Of a DNA stretch of 64,000 bases, positions 22,958-34,765 are shown piece after piece. A program made the position numbers and the translations under genes. This stretch comes from Aphelocoma coerulescens (Eukaryota; Chordata; Aves; Passeriformes; Corvidae), in NCBI RefSeq assembly GCF_041296385.1, contig NC_091014.1, positions 10,701,578 to 10,765,577 on the forward strand, given 5' to 3'. Every line of letters begins with the position of its first letter. The first letter of the stretch is position 1. The notes under the pieces are model-generated. The model made no database searches, was not told the origin of the DNA, and saw only the letters and a program-made list of their open reading frames with translations.

Positions 22958-25900
22958 TACTCTGTCAGCACTCAGCTAGGCCAGTTAGTCTCAGATTCTG
23001 ATGTCCATTTCTGCAGCTGCTTCCATGTATTGTTTATTGACCAATCATTTAATAAAATAAGGAAGGAGATTGTCTCCTGTGCACACTGATCTAACTATGA
23101 AGGTAAGTGGAGTTTTAAGGATGCCCCACTAAGCAACATCTGCTGTCTAGCACCAGAGTAAAATCTCATGAAGTAAAGAGTTTTCCTGGAGTTGTTACTG
23201 AGATATTCAACTCTTTTTCATTGGCTTGATATTCAGCTTTTTATTGGTGTCTTAGATAATTTCCAACTGATCTCCATGATACAATCCTTTTTAAGAAAAT
23301 GAAAAAAAAAGTAAGCATAAAGAGGGAAAACTAATTGGTGGGTAATGACAAGTGGCAGCTACAAAGTTGGTTGGCATATAGGATGAAGAAAAGGACAAAC
23401 CCTGGGAAAAGGTTAGGTGACCTGTTTCACTGGAGATTCAAATGTTTTGATGTCTGTTTTGTCTCAGACAAGAGTGAAATATACTGAAACATCCTGTGGG
23501 AACAGCCATGGTACACAATGTTGGCACAGTCACAGCTGTGGGCCAGAGGAATGCATGGCATTCCAGCCCATGACAGATATTGGAAAAAAGGAGAGGCTAA
23601 GAGCCACTGTTGTTGGTTTTCATTTAATACTTGGAGATACATTCTTACATAATGATAGTGGTACCGAGTCTCTATATTATGAGAACACTTAATCCAAAAA
23701 GGAATATATTCCCTGCAAAATTCACCCTAGACTTCACCACTGAGATATAGAGTACTTTGTAGTTGCAGAGATGGAACTTGTGATTCTCCCTCTGCAAACC
23801 ACTGCCCCTTTTCTTCACCTCCTAAAGCACATACTTGAGATAAAAGAGATTTTTTTAAAACTTTCAGGGTGGTTTTCTGTATAGAAGATTACTCCTCTTT
23901 TGTCTGTTGTTAACTTTTCCTGGTACTCTAGTCTCATACTCATTGTAATATCTCTACTTTTGTGGCTGTGCTTTGCCACAAATGTGGTTAATAAATGACT
24001 CATAACATTAATCTGCTTTATAATTTAATATGGTACTGTGTTGCACTGGAATATCAGGTGCATACTTTATACCACATAATGAAACAGCAAAGGTACTGAA
24101 GCAGTAAAATTTTAATTTCGAAATGACATGTGTCTGCAAAGTGTATAAACATCAGCCAGATAGCAATAATCAAAGGTAATGAAATCCTGCAGGTACCTTA
24201 TAGGAGCCTTCACCAGTGCAATAACACCACAGCCCACAAAGGGGCACCCAGATGCTGCATTTAAATCCACAATCCTCCAGTGCCTTCCCATGTGTATTTC
24301 CAGACTCTTGAACTTTAGAAGTTTCCAGACAAAAGTTTCCTCTCACCATGACACCACTCCCAAGTCTCAGTGAAATCCAGCCTATAAAAACCTCTACAGT
24401 CAGTAGGGTTCATTTGAATATACATTTAATTAATCTCTCTTCATTTATCACCCTGACAACTATGATACAAGAGTAATTTACAGATATTGCTTTTTTTACA
24501 AAACTACCAACATGTTTTAGACTAATGAAGCTGAGGCCAGCAACAATATTAAGAAACAACCTCAGAGGAAAACTGCCAAATGCTTTTTTGGCCAGAATGT
24601 TTATCATAAAAATAACACTACACATGCTCAATTCTTACCACTCAAATACTTATTGAATTTGCTCTAGATGCATTTTGCTATACCCTTCCACTTTCTGTTA
24701 AAGTCTATCCACACAGACATTGCAATTTTGCCCCTTTCCATTGCTGGAAGCTCAGATATGACTCAGCTTTTCCAACATCTCTGCATTCCCAGTTTGCCTG
24801 GTATATTGCACTGAACATATGTATGTCAGTTCTTTTTTCATGTAAATCTGTAACGTCTCTGACCCACTGGAGAAACAGAGAAGGGATGGGGCCAGTTTTG
24901 AGGCAGTCCTGATGTCACTTATTCTCAGCTGATAAGAAACCTGAAATGAAAGGGGATTTATAGCAATTTTATTCCACTAGAAAGATCTGCATCATTAATA
25001 TATGGCCATGATTTCTGCCCAGTGCACTTGCCAGACCACTGCTTTAAATACTAATAATCTCTGAGAAACAGAGCTCTGCTTGTTGTATGGCTGAGAGGCA
25101 AAACCAGGAGAAATCAGAGTAACTCAGCCAATGAAGGTAGTTGTCTTACTGAGAAACAGATGATGGGCATGGCTACATGAGAATGCTGGTGGGCACCCTG
25201 TGTTCTAAGTGAGGATATTCTACAATTCTAAGCAACATTAAAAACATCTTCTTGTCTACAGAGAACTTTTCACAATTGTGCCTTGGTAATTAAAGAGAAA
25301 AAGTGTGCAATGATTGAAAAGAGGGTATGAAGGCAATGGCAAGGCATCAACTTCTATGACTGCAAATTCTGCCTGTCAGTTTTAACTCTGCCATTCTCTT
25401 CAAAAGAATGCCTAATACTGTATCTGCAATGACAGCATTGGATAATATGCATTTGCAGAGGTTTGCATCAATTTACAAAGCTAGTAAATATGCCACATTT
25501 CCAATAAAAATCACACATTACATCAAATGGCAATAGCTTTGGCTCAAGAATAGTGGCTGGAGAAGGGTAGCCACATGGAAGTAGTGAGATTTAGGAGATT
25601 TTATTTGGAATACTGTGTTGCAAACAAAGTAGCTATTATCTGAGAATCTGATCAATTTTATCTCTGTGTTTCAAAAATAAAATTCACAGTCAAGTGAGCA
25701 ATACATGATACAAACTCCAGCTATAGATGACGTTTGTCCTCACTCATTGTCCTGTTCTTTTGCAGACTGTAATAACAAAGATGAAAATACAGTATGTGAC
25801 CAGCAGCTTGCAGGAAATGTCTTTGTAAGTAGGGGGCTATTTGTCACCACCTGAACTTGTATTAAGCCATTTAGCATATGCTTGCTTAAAATCTTGCTGC

Positions 25901-26493
25901 ATAATGAGATAAGAAGTGTCACGAACTCAGCTGTAAGATAATAGTACTCAGCCAAGCACATTTGTATCTTGATATGTCTGGTACAATAGAAAGATTTATG
26001 ATTTCCTACCCATTTACTGCACATTGCAGGCAGGGTTTTAGTTGTCCAGGCTGCTTAAGGTTTGATTTAAGACAATGTTTCTATCAGCTTGGTTTTTGCT
26101 AATAGGGCATAAGTGTTCCAGACAGCATTACATGGTCCTATGTTATAACTCGCCCTGGGTTAACTGTGTTCTGCAGTCACATCTTTTCCTGCTTTTACAT
26201 CATTTGCTGTGAGAGAATACAGAGTCATGTATTTGATCACTCCCCATATTTACACATGAGGAAAATTATATTTCTCAGCAGCTTACCCAAAATATCACCA
26301 TTTTCAAATCAATAATGATTGTCAAGAAGATTTCAGACTCCATTTTGACTCACTAGGACATTTGATGTATTACAATGATCATAGCTAAATATCCTTTGGC
26401 ATCAGACAAAGGTCTCTTTTTTTTATACTTGTTATAGTCTAATGCAGAAAAATCAAAAAAATAGATGACAAATGAACATTAGTGAAGTGAGTA

Positions 26494-26589
26494 ATTAGAA
26501 GTATGGTTTATGGCCAACAGTAGTTAAATGGCTTCATCTTTATTAGAAGTATGCTTTATAGCCAATAGTAGTTAAATGACTTCATTTTT
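26494..26589. repeat. 48-bp tandem duplication
   Basis: A 48-base unit beginning ATTAGAAGTATG at 26494-26541 is followed at once by a second copy at 26542-26589 with about 5 substitutions. Four of the five are transitions. This points to an old direct duplication that has since diverged. Confidence 0.9.
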
Positions 26590-29500
26590 AAATATATATG
26601 ATGAATCATATTAGCAGAATGGAGTGTAATGAAGGTAATGAATGCCTAATTCTCTTATGGAAATGTACAATGCCAGTTTCAGAATCTTAATTACAAAATT
26701 GTGCAGGAGGATTTTACCTAGTTTGTTTTTCTGAAGTCAGACCTTTAAACAGTTTTACACTACATTCTTAATAGCTCTTGTTTTTTTTTCTTTTCCTAAG
26801 AGACAAGACAGCACAGAAGGAGCCATATGAAATCTTTCACCTATAATACCTTATGGCAGTGATTTGGATTGTCCCCACATCAGTAGCAGTCATGTATTTG
26901 TAACATTATTGAATGGCTTTTTCAATAGATTTCTCAGTTCATTTTTCTCATGGACTATAGTGTGTAGGACAGAACTAACAACAGGATTTGCATCTTCACT
27001 GGAGGCATGGAAAATACTGGAAGCTGATAGATGAGGTGTGCTGGCGGGGCCAGATTGCATTAAATTCTGTAACTGCAGCAGCTGGCAACAGCCTCCTAAT
27101 GCTCTGCTATGGAGAGAAGTAGGATGCTGCAGTTCTAATCTGCTGATGTGTTTTTTCAAATGTGAGAAAACTAAACAATTGAATCAGACATGTTATAGAC
27201 TGGGATTTGCATTCCATTCCTACTTCCTTTTGTCAAAGGATCTTACGAGTTGTAATTCTATCCACCTCCTTTAATTTGTTCTCCAATTAGTTGTCAGTAG
27301 TGGTTAAATGATCAGAAACTAGGCTTAAAAGTCAGAAGTTCCTTTCTTTGATGACGGTTTCTCATTTTATCTGTGACTAGTCTTTCACTCCTCATGCATG
27401 GAAAGGGCCAACCATTGTGTGTTTTGGCTTCTGCAGCACCTATTGTCTCAAATATCCAGACTTCCTTGACACAGGGAGTAGAACACACAATTGAGGACAG
27501 CACAGATGTGCTCCCAGATCCCTCAGTTTAAACTTAGACATGGTAAAAAAGAGAAAGAAAGAGCACTTTCCTTTTACTCTGTTGTACACTTTGTGGGGCA
27601 TGGATACTTTGGAAGCAGACTCCATTTGCTACATTAAAAATTAAGTCAGAGTTCTAGGAGGTGGTGCTACCAATGTCAAATGCAAAGACAGTACAAGTAG
27701 GGGTTTGGGTTTTTTGCAACTTAGGTTGTGCTACACTGCAACTTGTTATCATATTTCCAAAGGCAATGACAACGTTAGGATCTTTTGGATACACCAGCTT
27801 CCAAGATTCTTTTGCCACAAGTCTACATTTCAGCAGAAACATGATCTAGACAAGTTGCCTGCTTCTTTCCCTCGGCCATTCTATACAGACCATCTTTTAA
27901 CAGTAAATAGTTGATGCAACAGCCTGAAGCAGCACAGAGAACATCTTAGTAAAGGAAGAGACAGTTGCTCCTCTCACTGTTCCAATGGGAGAAGAGTTCA
28001 TTTATTCCCATTTTTTTCTCTCAGCAAAATTCAAAATGTAAAGAAGATCCACATCGCTGTGATTTAATTAAATATTGAGCTTCGTGTAACACTAATAAAA
28101 GGTTGCATTTAAAGCTACTTATCTTCAGACACTGATGCTTTCAGAAAAATGTCCCTTGCTAGGAGGTTTCTTGCAACTCCTGTTTTAATTCATCTCATAG
28201 ACAGTAAATTTGCAAAGTTGTTCTGTTGTCAGGGAAAAGGAGCTGGGCTACTGTGTGTTGGAGGGCCCAGAGGGAGAGCTAGAGAAAAAAAATCATACCA
28301 GTCAAAGTCAATGCAAAACAATACATTTCTTTTAATGTGTTTACCAAGAATCATTGTTCTACCATTTTTTCAGTCCTTTTCTGTGAAATATGCTTCACAA
28401 GGGACTGTTGGAGTGTACACAACAAAACAGACAAATGCAATGTTAAGGCAGATTGTTTAAAAAGAAATTAATAACAAATGTTAAAGAACCACAATATGAT
28501 ACTCTGGGGAATGTTCCAAGGGAACAAATGGCTTATGCAATTCAGGGTATGCAATTCTGGCCTGCATAGAGCATCAAATAGACGTGAAGATAACCATATG
28601 ATTTTAATTGAAAGATTATGTTTTTAAGCCAGGGACTGTTTCCTTTGTTACATGATGCACCAAACCACTCCAGTCAACAGACACAAGTGACTGAGCTGAC
28701 ATTTGAACAAACACTGAAAATTTGACTATTTTTTATTACCTCTTCTAATTTGCAGGGTTAGAAACGCCCACTAACATTGAGATATGACAATATTCTCTAA
28801 AAGATTAGGCATCCTGTCAGTTAAGAGGTAAGACTGGAATAAATTGCTATTCTGTTTGTGAATTTAGTTGTGTCCAAAGAAAATTCAGTTGCTGATCTTT
28901 TACCAAAAAGTGGATGGAATAAGTTTAAAAAAAATTATTTTTAATCCCATAGATGACATTGTTTAAATAGCTTCTGGAGTCAAAAGGAAAATTATTTTTT
29001 GCACTCATCTCTCAGGTTTTATATACAGCTGCCAGTGAGGTTACAATTGTTACCAAGCACAGAAGTGATTATTCTTAACTTCCTCTTTAAATTCATACAT
29101 GTTGCTGAACAATCAATGAATAGACTGTTGTTATTTTCAGAGCTAAAACAATTTGAATGCTCTATTGATTTTTCAACAAAGTTTTCTGCATCTCAAAAGT
29201 TTTTATACAACTTCTCAAGTTTTAATACATAAATTTAATCTACTATATTCTGAATCTCAGTTTCTAAGCAGCAAGAAATCTAAGTGAAGATTATTTTTGC
29301 AGGCCAAATTTAGAAGGATAGATCCTGAGCAAATATAAACAATCCATCCAAGTGGCTGAGATGAAGTTATTTAAATTACAGCACTTACAGAAAAATTTAA
29401 AATACAACAAAACAAAATTCCAAATATCCAGAGTTTGCACGTATTATTTTAGAAAATAAAGCAGGACTAGGTCTGGAACAAAAATAAGCCTTTTTTTAAA

Positions 29501-30943
29501 ATTCAAAATTTGAAATTTAAGTTCAAAATTTCAAATCAAACCCAGTAGTTACTGCACCTGTCTGGCCCAGTGGTGGGACAGAATGTATGGATGGCTCCTC
29601 TTTCCCATAACTTAATGTTGGCTTATTTTGATTAAGTCATCACACCCCAAAACATGATTTATTGTCTCTTACTCTGTGTGTGATATATTGCTATTTCATA
29701 AAGTTTTTGATGCAGCCCATCTTTCAACATGTTCCAGGAAGCAGAAGCTCCAGTATATACACAGGCATTGTTTATAGTGGTTCTGCATCATATTTAATGT
29801 TGTGGGTGTATTGGTTATTCAGGTAACTGTTTTCTAAGAGGCATTCATCTTTTTCCTTTCCTTTTCTCTCTTCATCAAAAGTTAAAAATAGGATTTGCTT
29901 TGATGCAGAACATTAATTTGAGGGAACTGATGTGAAGACCACAAACGAAACCTGTCATCTCCCACCTGCAGCTTTGTCAAATGTGAGGTGGTCTAATTTG
30001 CCAACTTTCCGAGAGATGTCAGGCACAGCTGCTATTCATTTATGGTTTATAAAGGGACTTTAATCAAACCTATGTGGACTCTCAGGGCTTGCACCAATGG
30101 CAGGGATAGACTGAACTTGCTAGATCCTTATTTATTAGTGTAAAGTTAAAGGGTTTTTGAAAAATAATATCTGGCTGCTGTAGTTGGGAAGGTTGGGAGG
30201 ATTAAATATAAGTACAGTGAGGGCTGTACAATAAGTATTTGTTCTAAAAGGAAAGTCAACAAAGATGTAGCTTCTGAAAGATAAATTCTACAATGGTAAA
30301 TGTCAAATATTGGGGCAATGCTTAAAAAGAGATTTAATATCTGATGTCTGTAGGAGGAGAGCCAGATAATGAAAGCATTGAGATTACCCAAAGGATTTTT
30401 CTTCACATAGTAATTTAGGAGGGATGGAAAAAAATCAAGGATGTTGATACAAAGAAAATTTAGAATTTGAAACAACTGCAAGTTTTTCCAGCAATACAAA
30501 GTTTCCAATGAGCCTAAATAACAAAGAGTGTCTCTGAGGCAAACCTGAAAGCTGAATGACAGGCAATACCTCTTATGAAAAATTCCGCCTTCCCTTCAAA
30601 AATTTCAGCGCAAATCTCTTTTTCTAATTTTTATGTCTGTATTTCTTTTAATAGTTCTAATTTCAATGAGAAATATCAACTTGAAAGCTAAATTACACCA
30701 AAACAGGAAGATCATACTTTGCTTACCTGGCAAAAGCAATGAGAAATTTTAAGTCAAGTTCCCACAAATGCATAGCTCTTAGTCTTGAAGGGAACTGCTA
30801 AAGCTTATATACAAAGGACATAGAGAGTGACATATGTTAGCATCTCACAACTCAGCAATTGGCTGTAGTCAAAAATGCTGATAAGAGGCCAAAGGCAAGC
30901 AGCTGATGTGTAGTTGTATAAGAGCTGCAGGTTTAAAAATTAA

Positions 30944-31016
30944 GAAAAAAACAACAACAACAACAAAAAAAAAAAAAAAAAAAAAAAACAAAACAAAAAC
31001 AAACAACCAAAAAAAT
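30944..31016. repeat. A-rich tract with (CAA)n and A24
   Basis: Starts with AACAACAACAAC, continues with 24 uninterrupted A (30965-30988), and ends with CAAAACAAAAAC words. No retroposed gene was recognised upstream. Confidence 0.9.
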
Positions 31017-31919
31017 AAAGGAAGCTTGTCTAAATCAGCCATGAGCTCATTATGATTGAGATAATAATCAGATACAGGGCACTTTCATTATCAAAAAAAG
31101 AGCCATGATATATTTTGCTGGCTGCTTGTAAGTAGGTAATGGATTATTTCTGTGGGTGATTGCAGTGGCCAGGGGATCACAGGCTGATCAGAACAGGATG
31201 ACTATGTGCCAACAAACACTAATGAGCAGCTATTCTCATAATCAGTAGTTCAACTTGCAGCAGTCATGGAAAGAGCACAACACAGCAGCACATGCTGATG
31301 GGGCAGATCCAAGTGTGGCACTGTAGGCTATTTGCCTGAATACAGGAATTGAAATGTTAACATTGATAAAACGGAACCATTGGTGTGTGCTAGATATATG
31401 AATAAAGTCATTGACCAATTTAGAAACATCTAATATTGTTTTTGTGTATTCTGACAGTGGTAGGAAGGTAGTCAGTCAGTAGGTATCTCATCAAATGTAT
31501 GTGGGAAAGGGAACATGACTCAACAACTTTGACCTTGAGCTACTGTTACAGCATTCAAATCCACTTTGTACTGTTTGGCCACTATCATTTTGCTTCCTGC
31601 TATTTATTATTGCAATTAATGAATACAGAATATAAATGATTAAGCCAGGATTGAAATATTTCAGAAAACCTTGATTAAGGGGATAAACAAACTTTGAAGG
31701 AATGAAAACCTGGAAATATTATTTTATTGGGGTACTAGGAGAATGCAAAAGTGAAAGGCCACAGAAAGCTGGAAAAGGACCAGGGAAAAGACATTAAATT
31801 TTCCACAGTACCATGGTACTTGCAGACTGAGCACTTTTTCCAGGTCACCCTCAGAACATAGATAGTTACATTTCCTAAAATAAAAGAAGTATGAATAAAA
31901 CATAAAAACAGCTTTACAG

Positions 31920-31921
<2 letters not shown>

Positions 31922-31969
<48 letters not shown>
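31922..31969. repeat. (GT)24 microsatellite
   Basis: An uninterrupted run of 24 GT dinucleotides. A perfect array of this length is usually polymorphic in vertebrate populations. Confidence 0.97.
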
Positions 31970-31971
<2 letters not shown>

Positions 31972-33834
31972 GTCTTTTGCCTTCTGGTGAAATTATTCTT
32001 ATCACTAAGTTGAGGAAGTCAAGCCCTTCCCATGCTGTATTTCAGTCATCATAACTGCTGACATTATTCTGGCTGAACTCCAAGATTGCCCTGTGCACGT
32101 GCCACAGCATCAGCTGACAGTCTGGCCTTATCCACTAGAGTTCAAAAGTTTTTCTTTAGTCTAGCTTTAAAGACTTTCCTGGTTTTTTTCTTTTTTTTTT
32201 CCTCCTTTTTTTTTCCACTGCAGATTTCTTCCCAAGCACCTTCAACATCTGCTAATTTGTTCTTCCACTCTCAGCACTTGACCTCCACAGACTCTTATCC
32301 AAAACCTCCATTCCTTGAGCAAAGCTCAAAACAACATCATATTCTTATAAATAGACCTCCAGTTAGTCATCTGTTTTCTGTCACATGAGCAGGAGAATCT
32401 GGAGAATAAAGCAAACTTTAGACCTGGAATCTGTACATCACAAAGGCCCAGTTCATCTTTCAACATTTTATACCTAAAATGGAAAGACTTGATAAATTTA
32501 ACTTTTATCCTCTGGATGAGAATGCAGACTCATGTCCTCAAAATTCTGGAAGAAAGGGTTTGGTTCTTTCTTTGAGAGTAAAATATTCTAGAAACTGCTT
32601 TGTCTGAAAACTGATACTAAGGAAATTTAGCAGTAACAAAGCTGACCTACAGAGGAGTTTCTCAACACTACAATATCTACAAATAGATTTTACCTTTTTG
32701 AATCTAATGCATCAAAAAAAAATTGTAAAAAGAATAGCTTCATTTCTTACATCTTCAATTATCTATTATGACAGGTTCCTTTCAGGGAGGTGAGTTTATG
32801 TATGTTTAAAGTAGAGGTACTTACCCTACACTGTGGTAGGGAGCAGTCCCATTTCTGTAGATACTAACACTGGACAAAGAAGAGCCCTTCTTTTTATTCT
32901 GTCCTTTTTTTCACTTACAGTAGAGAACCAAAGCTGCTCTTTTCAACACCAAATATTTTTATTTGAATGGTGTCTTGTCTGTGGACTTTTCTGACTACTG
33001 TCTAAACTGACACAAGAGCTTCAGGCTGACGCTCTGCTCATCACTGAGCTTAACAATCTGTTCTCTCAAAGTCAGATAGCATCATTATTTACCTTTTAGA
33101 GTTTCTGTTCAGGGCTAAATATATCCAACCAGCCAGGCCACCATAAAGACTGTGCCTGGAAAATAGCATTAAAGCTGTTCAGGTAGTGAAAGCTTTGTGC
33201 AATATGCTTTAGTAAATGGATTAAATGGAAGGCAGGCAGCTTTTTTCTGAGTTTGTTCTCACAGCAAACAGGAAAATGTAACAGAGCAGGCCAAGTACCC
33301 ACTGTTCTCTTTGTCCATACACTGGTCAGGTTTCCTTATTTCATTTGTGGCCAATGCAGTGATTTTATGAGTCACTTAGACCTGTTTTGACAAAGTAGAG
33401 TTGGCAGGATTAACTTCTCTGAAATATCCATTGCTTCAAACTGTACATAATGGCATTAGAATGTGTGTAACATTGTATTAGCAGTAAAACTGCCACTGAG
33501 CACCTGGACATTCCTTTTCATGGTGCAAAGACATACTGCACATACTTTAAACCTTGGATCTGTAAATAGGGTGCCACTAGAGAAAGAACAGAAAGCTAAT
33601 ATTTTGCTGTACTTTTGGACTGGGTTAGAACACTGAGGGCCCATTTGCTATCTAGAGAGTAGGCCTGAGGCTCCAAGCTCCGGCCCCATCTTGTTGCATC
33701 ATCTTCACATAGATGTGTCACAGACATCTGCTGCATCTGTGTTCTCTCACCTCTGAAACAGGTATGTCGATGCTTATCTTCTTTGCAACAACATTTTGAG
33801 ATATAAACAACTAATATTGCAAAAGTACCTCTCG

Positions 33835-33985
33835 TGGTTTAATCCCACATGGCAACCCAGCCACACACAGCCACTTGCCCCAGCAGGATGGAGGAGAGAG
33901 TCAGAAGAGTAAAGGTAAGAAAACTTATGGGTTGACATAAAGAGAGGTTAATGGTACAGAGAAAGAAGGAGAATTTATTATTATT

Positions 33986-34018
<33 letters not shown>

Positions 34019-34399
34019 TACACAACACAAAATAAGGGATGCACAATGCAATTGCTCACCGCTCCCCAACTGATGCCCAGCCAGTCCCTGAGCAGTGGCC
34101 TCTGGCCAGATTTCCCCCCAGATTATATCCTGAGCATGTCACCATATGGAATAGAATATCCATTTGGCCAGCTATGGTCAGATCTCCAGGCTGTCTCTCC
34201 CCCAAATCTTGTGCCCCACCAGCCTTCTTCCTGGCAGGACATGAAAAGCTGAAATTTTCTTGACTTAGTATAAACACTACTTAGCAACAACTGAAACATC
34301 CCTGTGTTACCAACATTATTCTTCATACTGCATCCAAAACACAGCACTATATTAGCTAATAGGAAGAAAATTAACTCTATCACAGCTGAAATCAGGACA
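33835..34399 (-). mobile_element. ERVL-type avian solo LTR
   Basis: Read on the minus strand it begins TGTCCTGATTTCAGCTGTGA and continues with AGAGTTAATTTTCTTCCT, a start I recognise from common avian ERVL-like LTRs. It passes CCATATGGTGACATGCTCAG and a TATA-like GGATATAATC (34121-34130), and ends GGGATTAAACCA at 33835. It is about 565 bases with TG...CA ends. An AATAAA on the minus strand lies at 33974-33979, at the edge of an AAT/TTA microsatellite inside the element. No internal retroviral sequence or second LTR flanks it, so it is a solo LTR. A 5-bp target duplication was looked for and not seen (TCTCG left, GAATT right), so the edges may be off by a few bases or mutated. Confidence 0.82.
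33974..34018. repeat. (TTA)n followed by (TAA)n inside the LTR
   Basis: About five TTA units (33975-33989) are followed directly by about ten TAA/ATA units. The two halves are complementary and could fold back. The array lies between the LTR's TATA-like box and its 3' end, so it arose within the element. Confidence 0.9.
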
Positions 34400-34629
34400 G
34401 AATTTCAAAGTCACAGAACAAATACTCTACTTCAAATCATTATTATTTTCTAAAATCCTTTTATCTGTAAGCATGGAAAATGTCTTCTTAACTTTCTCTG
34501 TCTCCTCTCCCCCTTCTTTACCATTCCCACTCTCAATATGTGTCATGCACAAATATTACAGAGTTCATGGGTAGACAAGATCAACTCTATCATTTTTCAG
34601 TGCAAAAATTTAACATTGTGTGTATGGAG
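34400..34629. other. Short single-copy stretch
   Basis: About 230 bases of AT-rich sequence between the ERVL-like LTR and the next CR1 fragment, with nothing recognised. Confidence 0.5.
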
Positions 34630-34765
34630 GGATCACAGGATAACTTGTTGGAAGGGACCACTGGAGGTCTGCTAGTCCAGCCCCTGTGCAAGAGAGCTGA
34701 GCACACCCTGTGCTTTTGAGGACATCAGGCCTTGGGCAGAGCGGTCACCTTGCTGAGGGCAGCAT
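34630..34765 (-). mobile_element. CR1 LINE 3'-end fragment, diverged
   Basis: On the + strand GATCACAGGATAACTTGTTG is followed by GAAGGGACCACTGGAGGTCT and TAGTCCAGCCCC, the reverse complement of a CR1 3' end of the 'AGGGACCTCTGGAGATC' type. Similarity fades after about 34765. It is a short minus-strand fragment, more diverged than the copies at 10764 and 13530. Confidence 0.75.

Larger units (their letters stand above)
22958..33834. other. Long AT-rich stretch, no recognised gene
   Basis: Nearly 11 kb without a recognisable gene, CR1 or LTR. It contains a 48-bp tandem duplication (26494-26589), an A-rich tract (30944-31016) and a (GT)24 microsatellite (31922-31969). A pyrimidine-rich tract ending in CAG near 32180-32223 looks like a splice acceptor, but no coding exon is apparent after it. 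Region 25400-25560 contains octamer-like words (ATATGCAT, TTTGCAT) and could be regulatory. Short exons may have been missed. Confidence 0.45.

Noticed and set aside
30146..30508. 120-codon minus-strand frame
   Set aside because: Leu/Ile/Phe-rich product from AT-rich DNA, with no family motif. Likely chance.
31724..32005. Minus-strand frame with a Thr-His repeat
   Set aside because: The Thr-His run is the translation of the (GT)24 microsatellite, with nothing gene-like around it.
32086..32388. 100-codon + frame and a splice-acceptor-like pyrimidine tract ending CTGCAG near 32223
   Set aside because: The poly-Phe core is a T-rich tract. No donor site or conserved coding exon could be recognised downstream.
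33839..34069. Minus-strand frame with a long Ile/Asn run
   Set aside because: It is a read-through of the AAT/TTA microsatellite inside the ERVL-like LTR.
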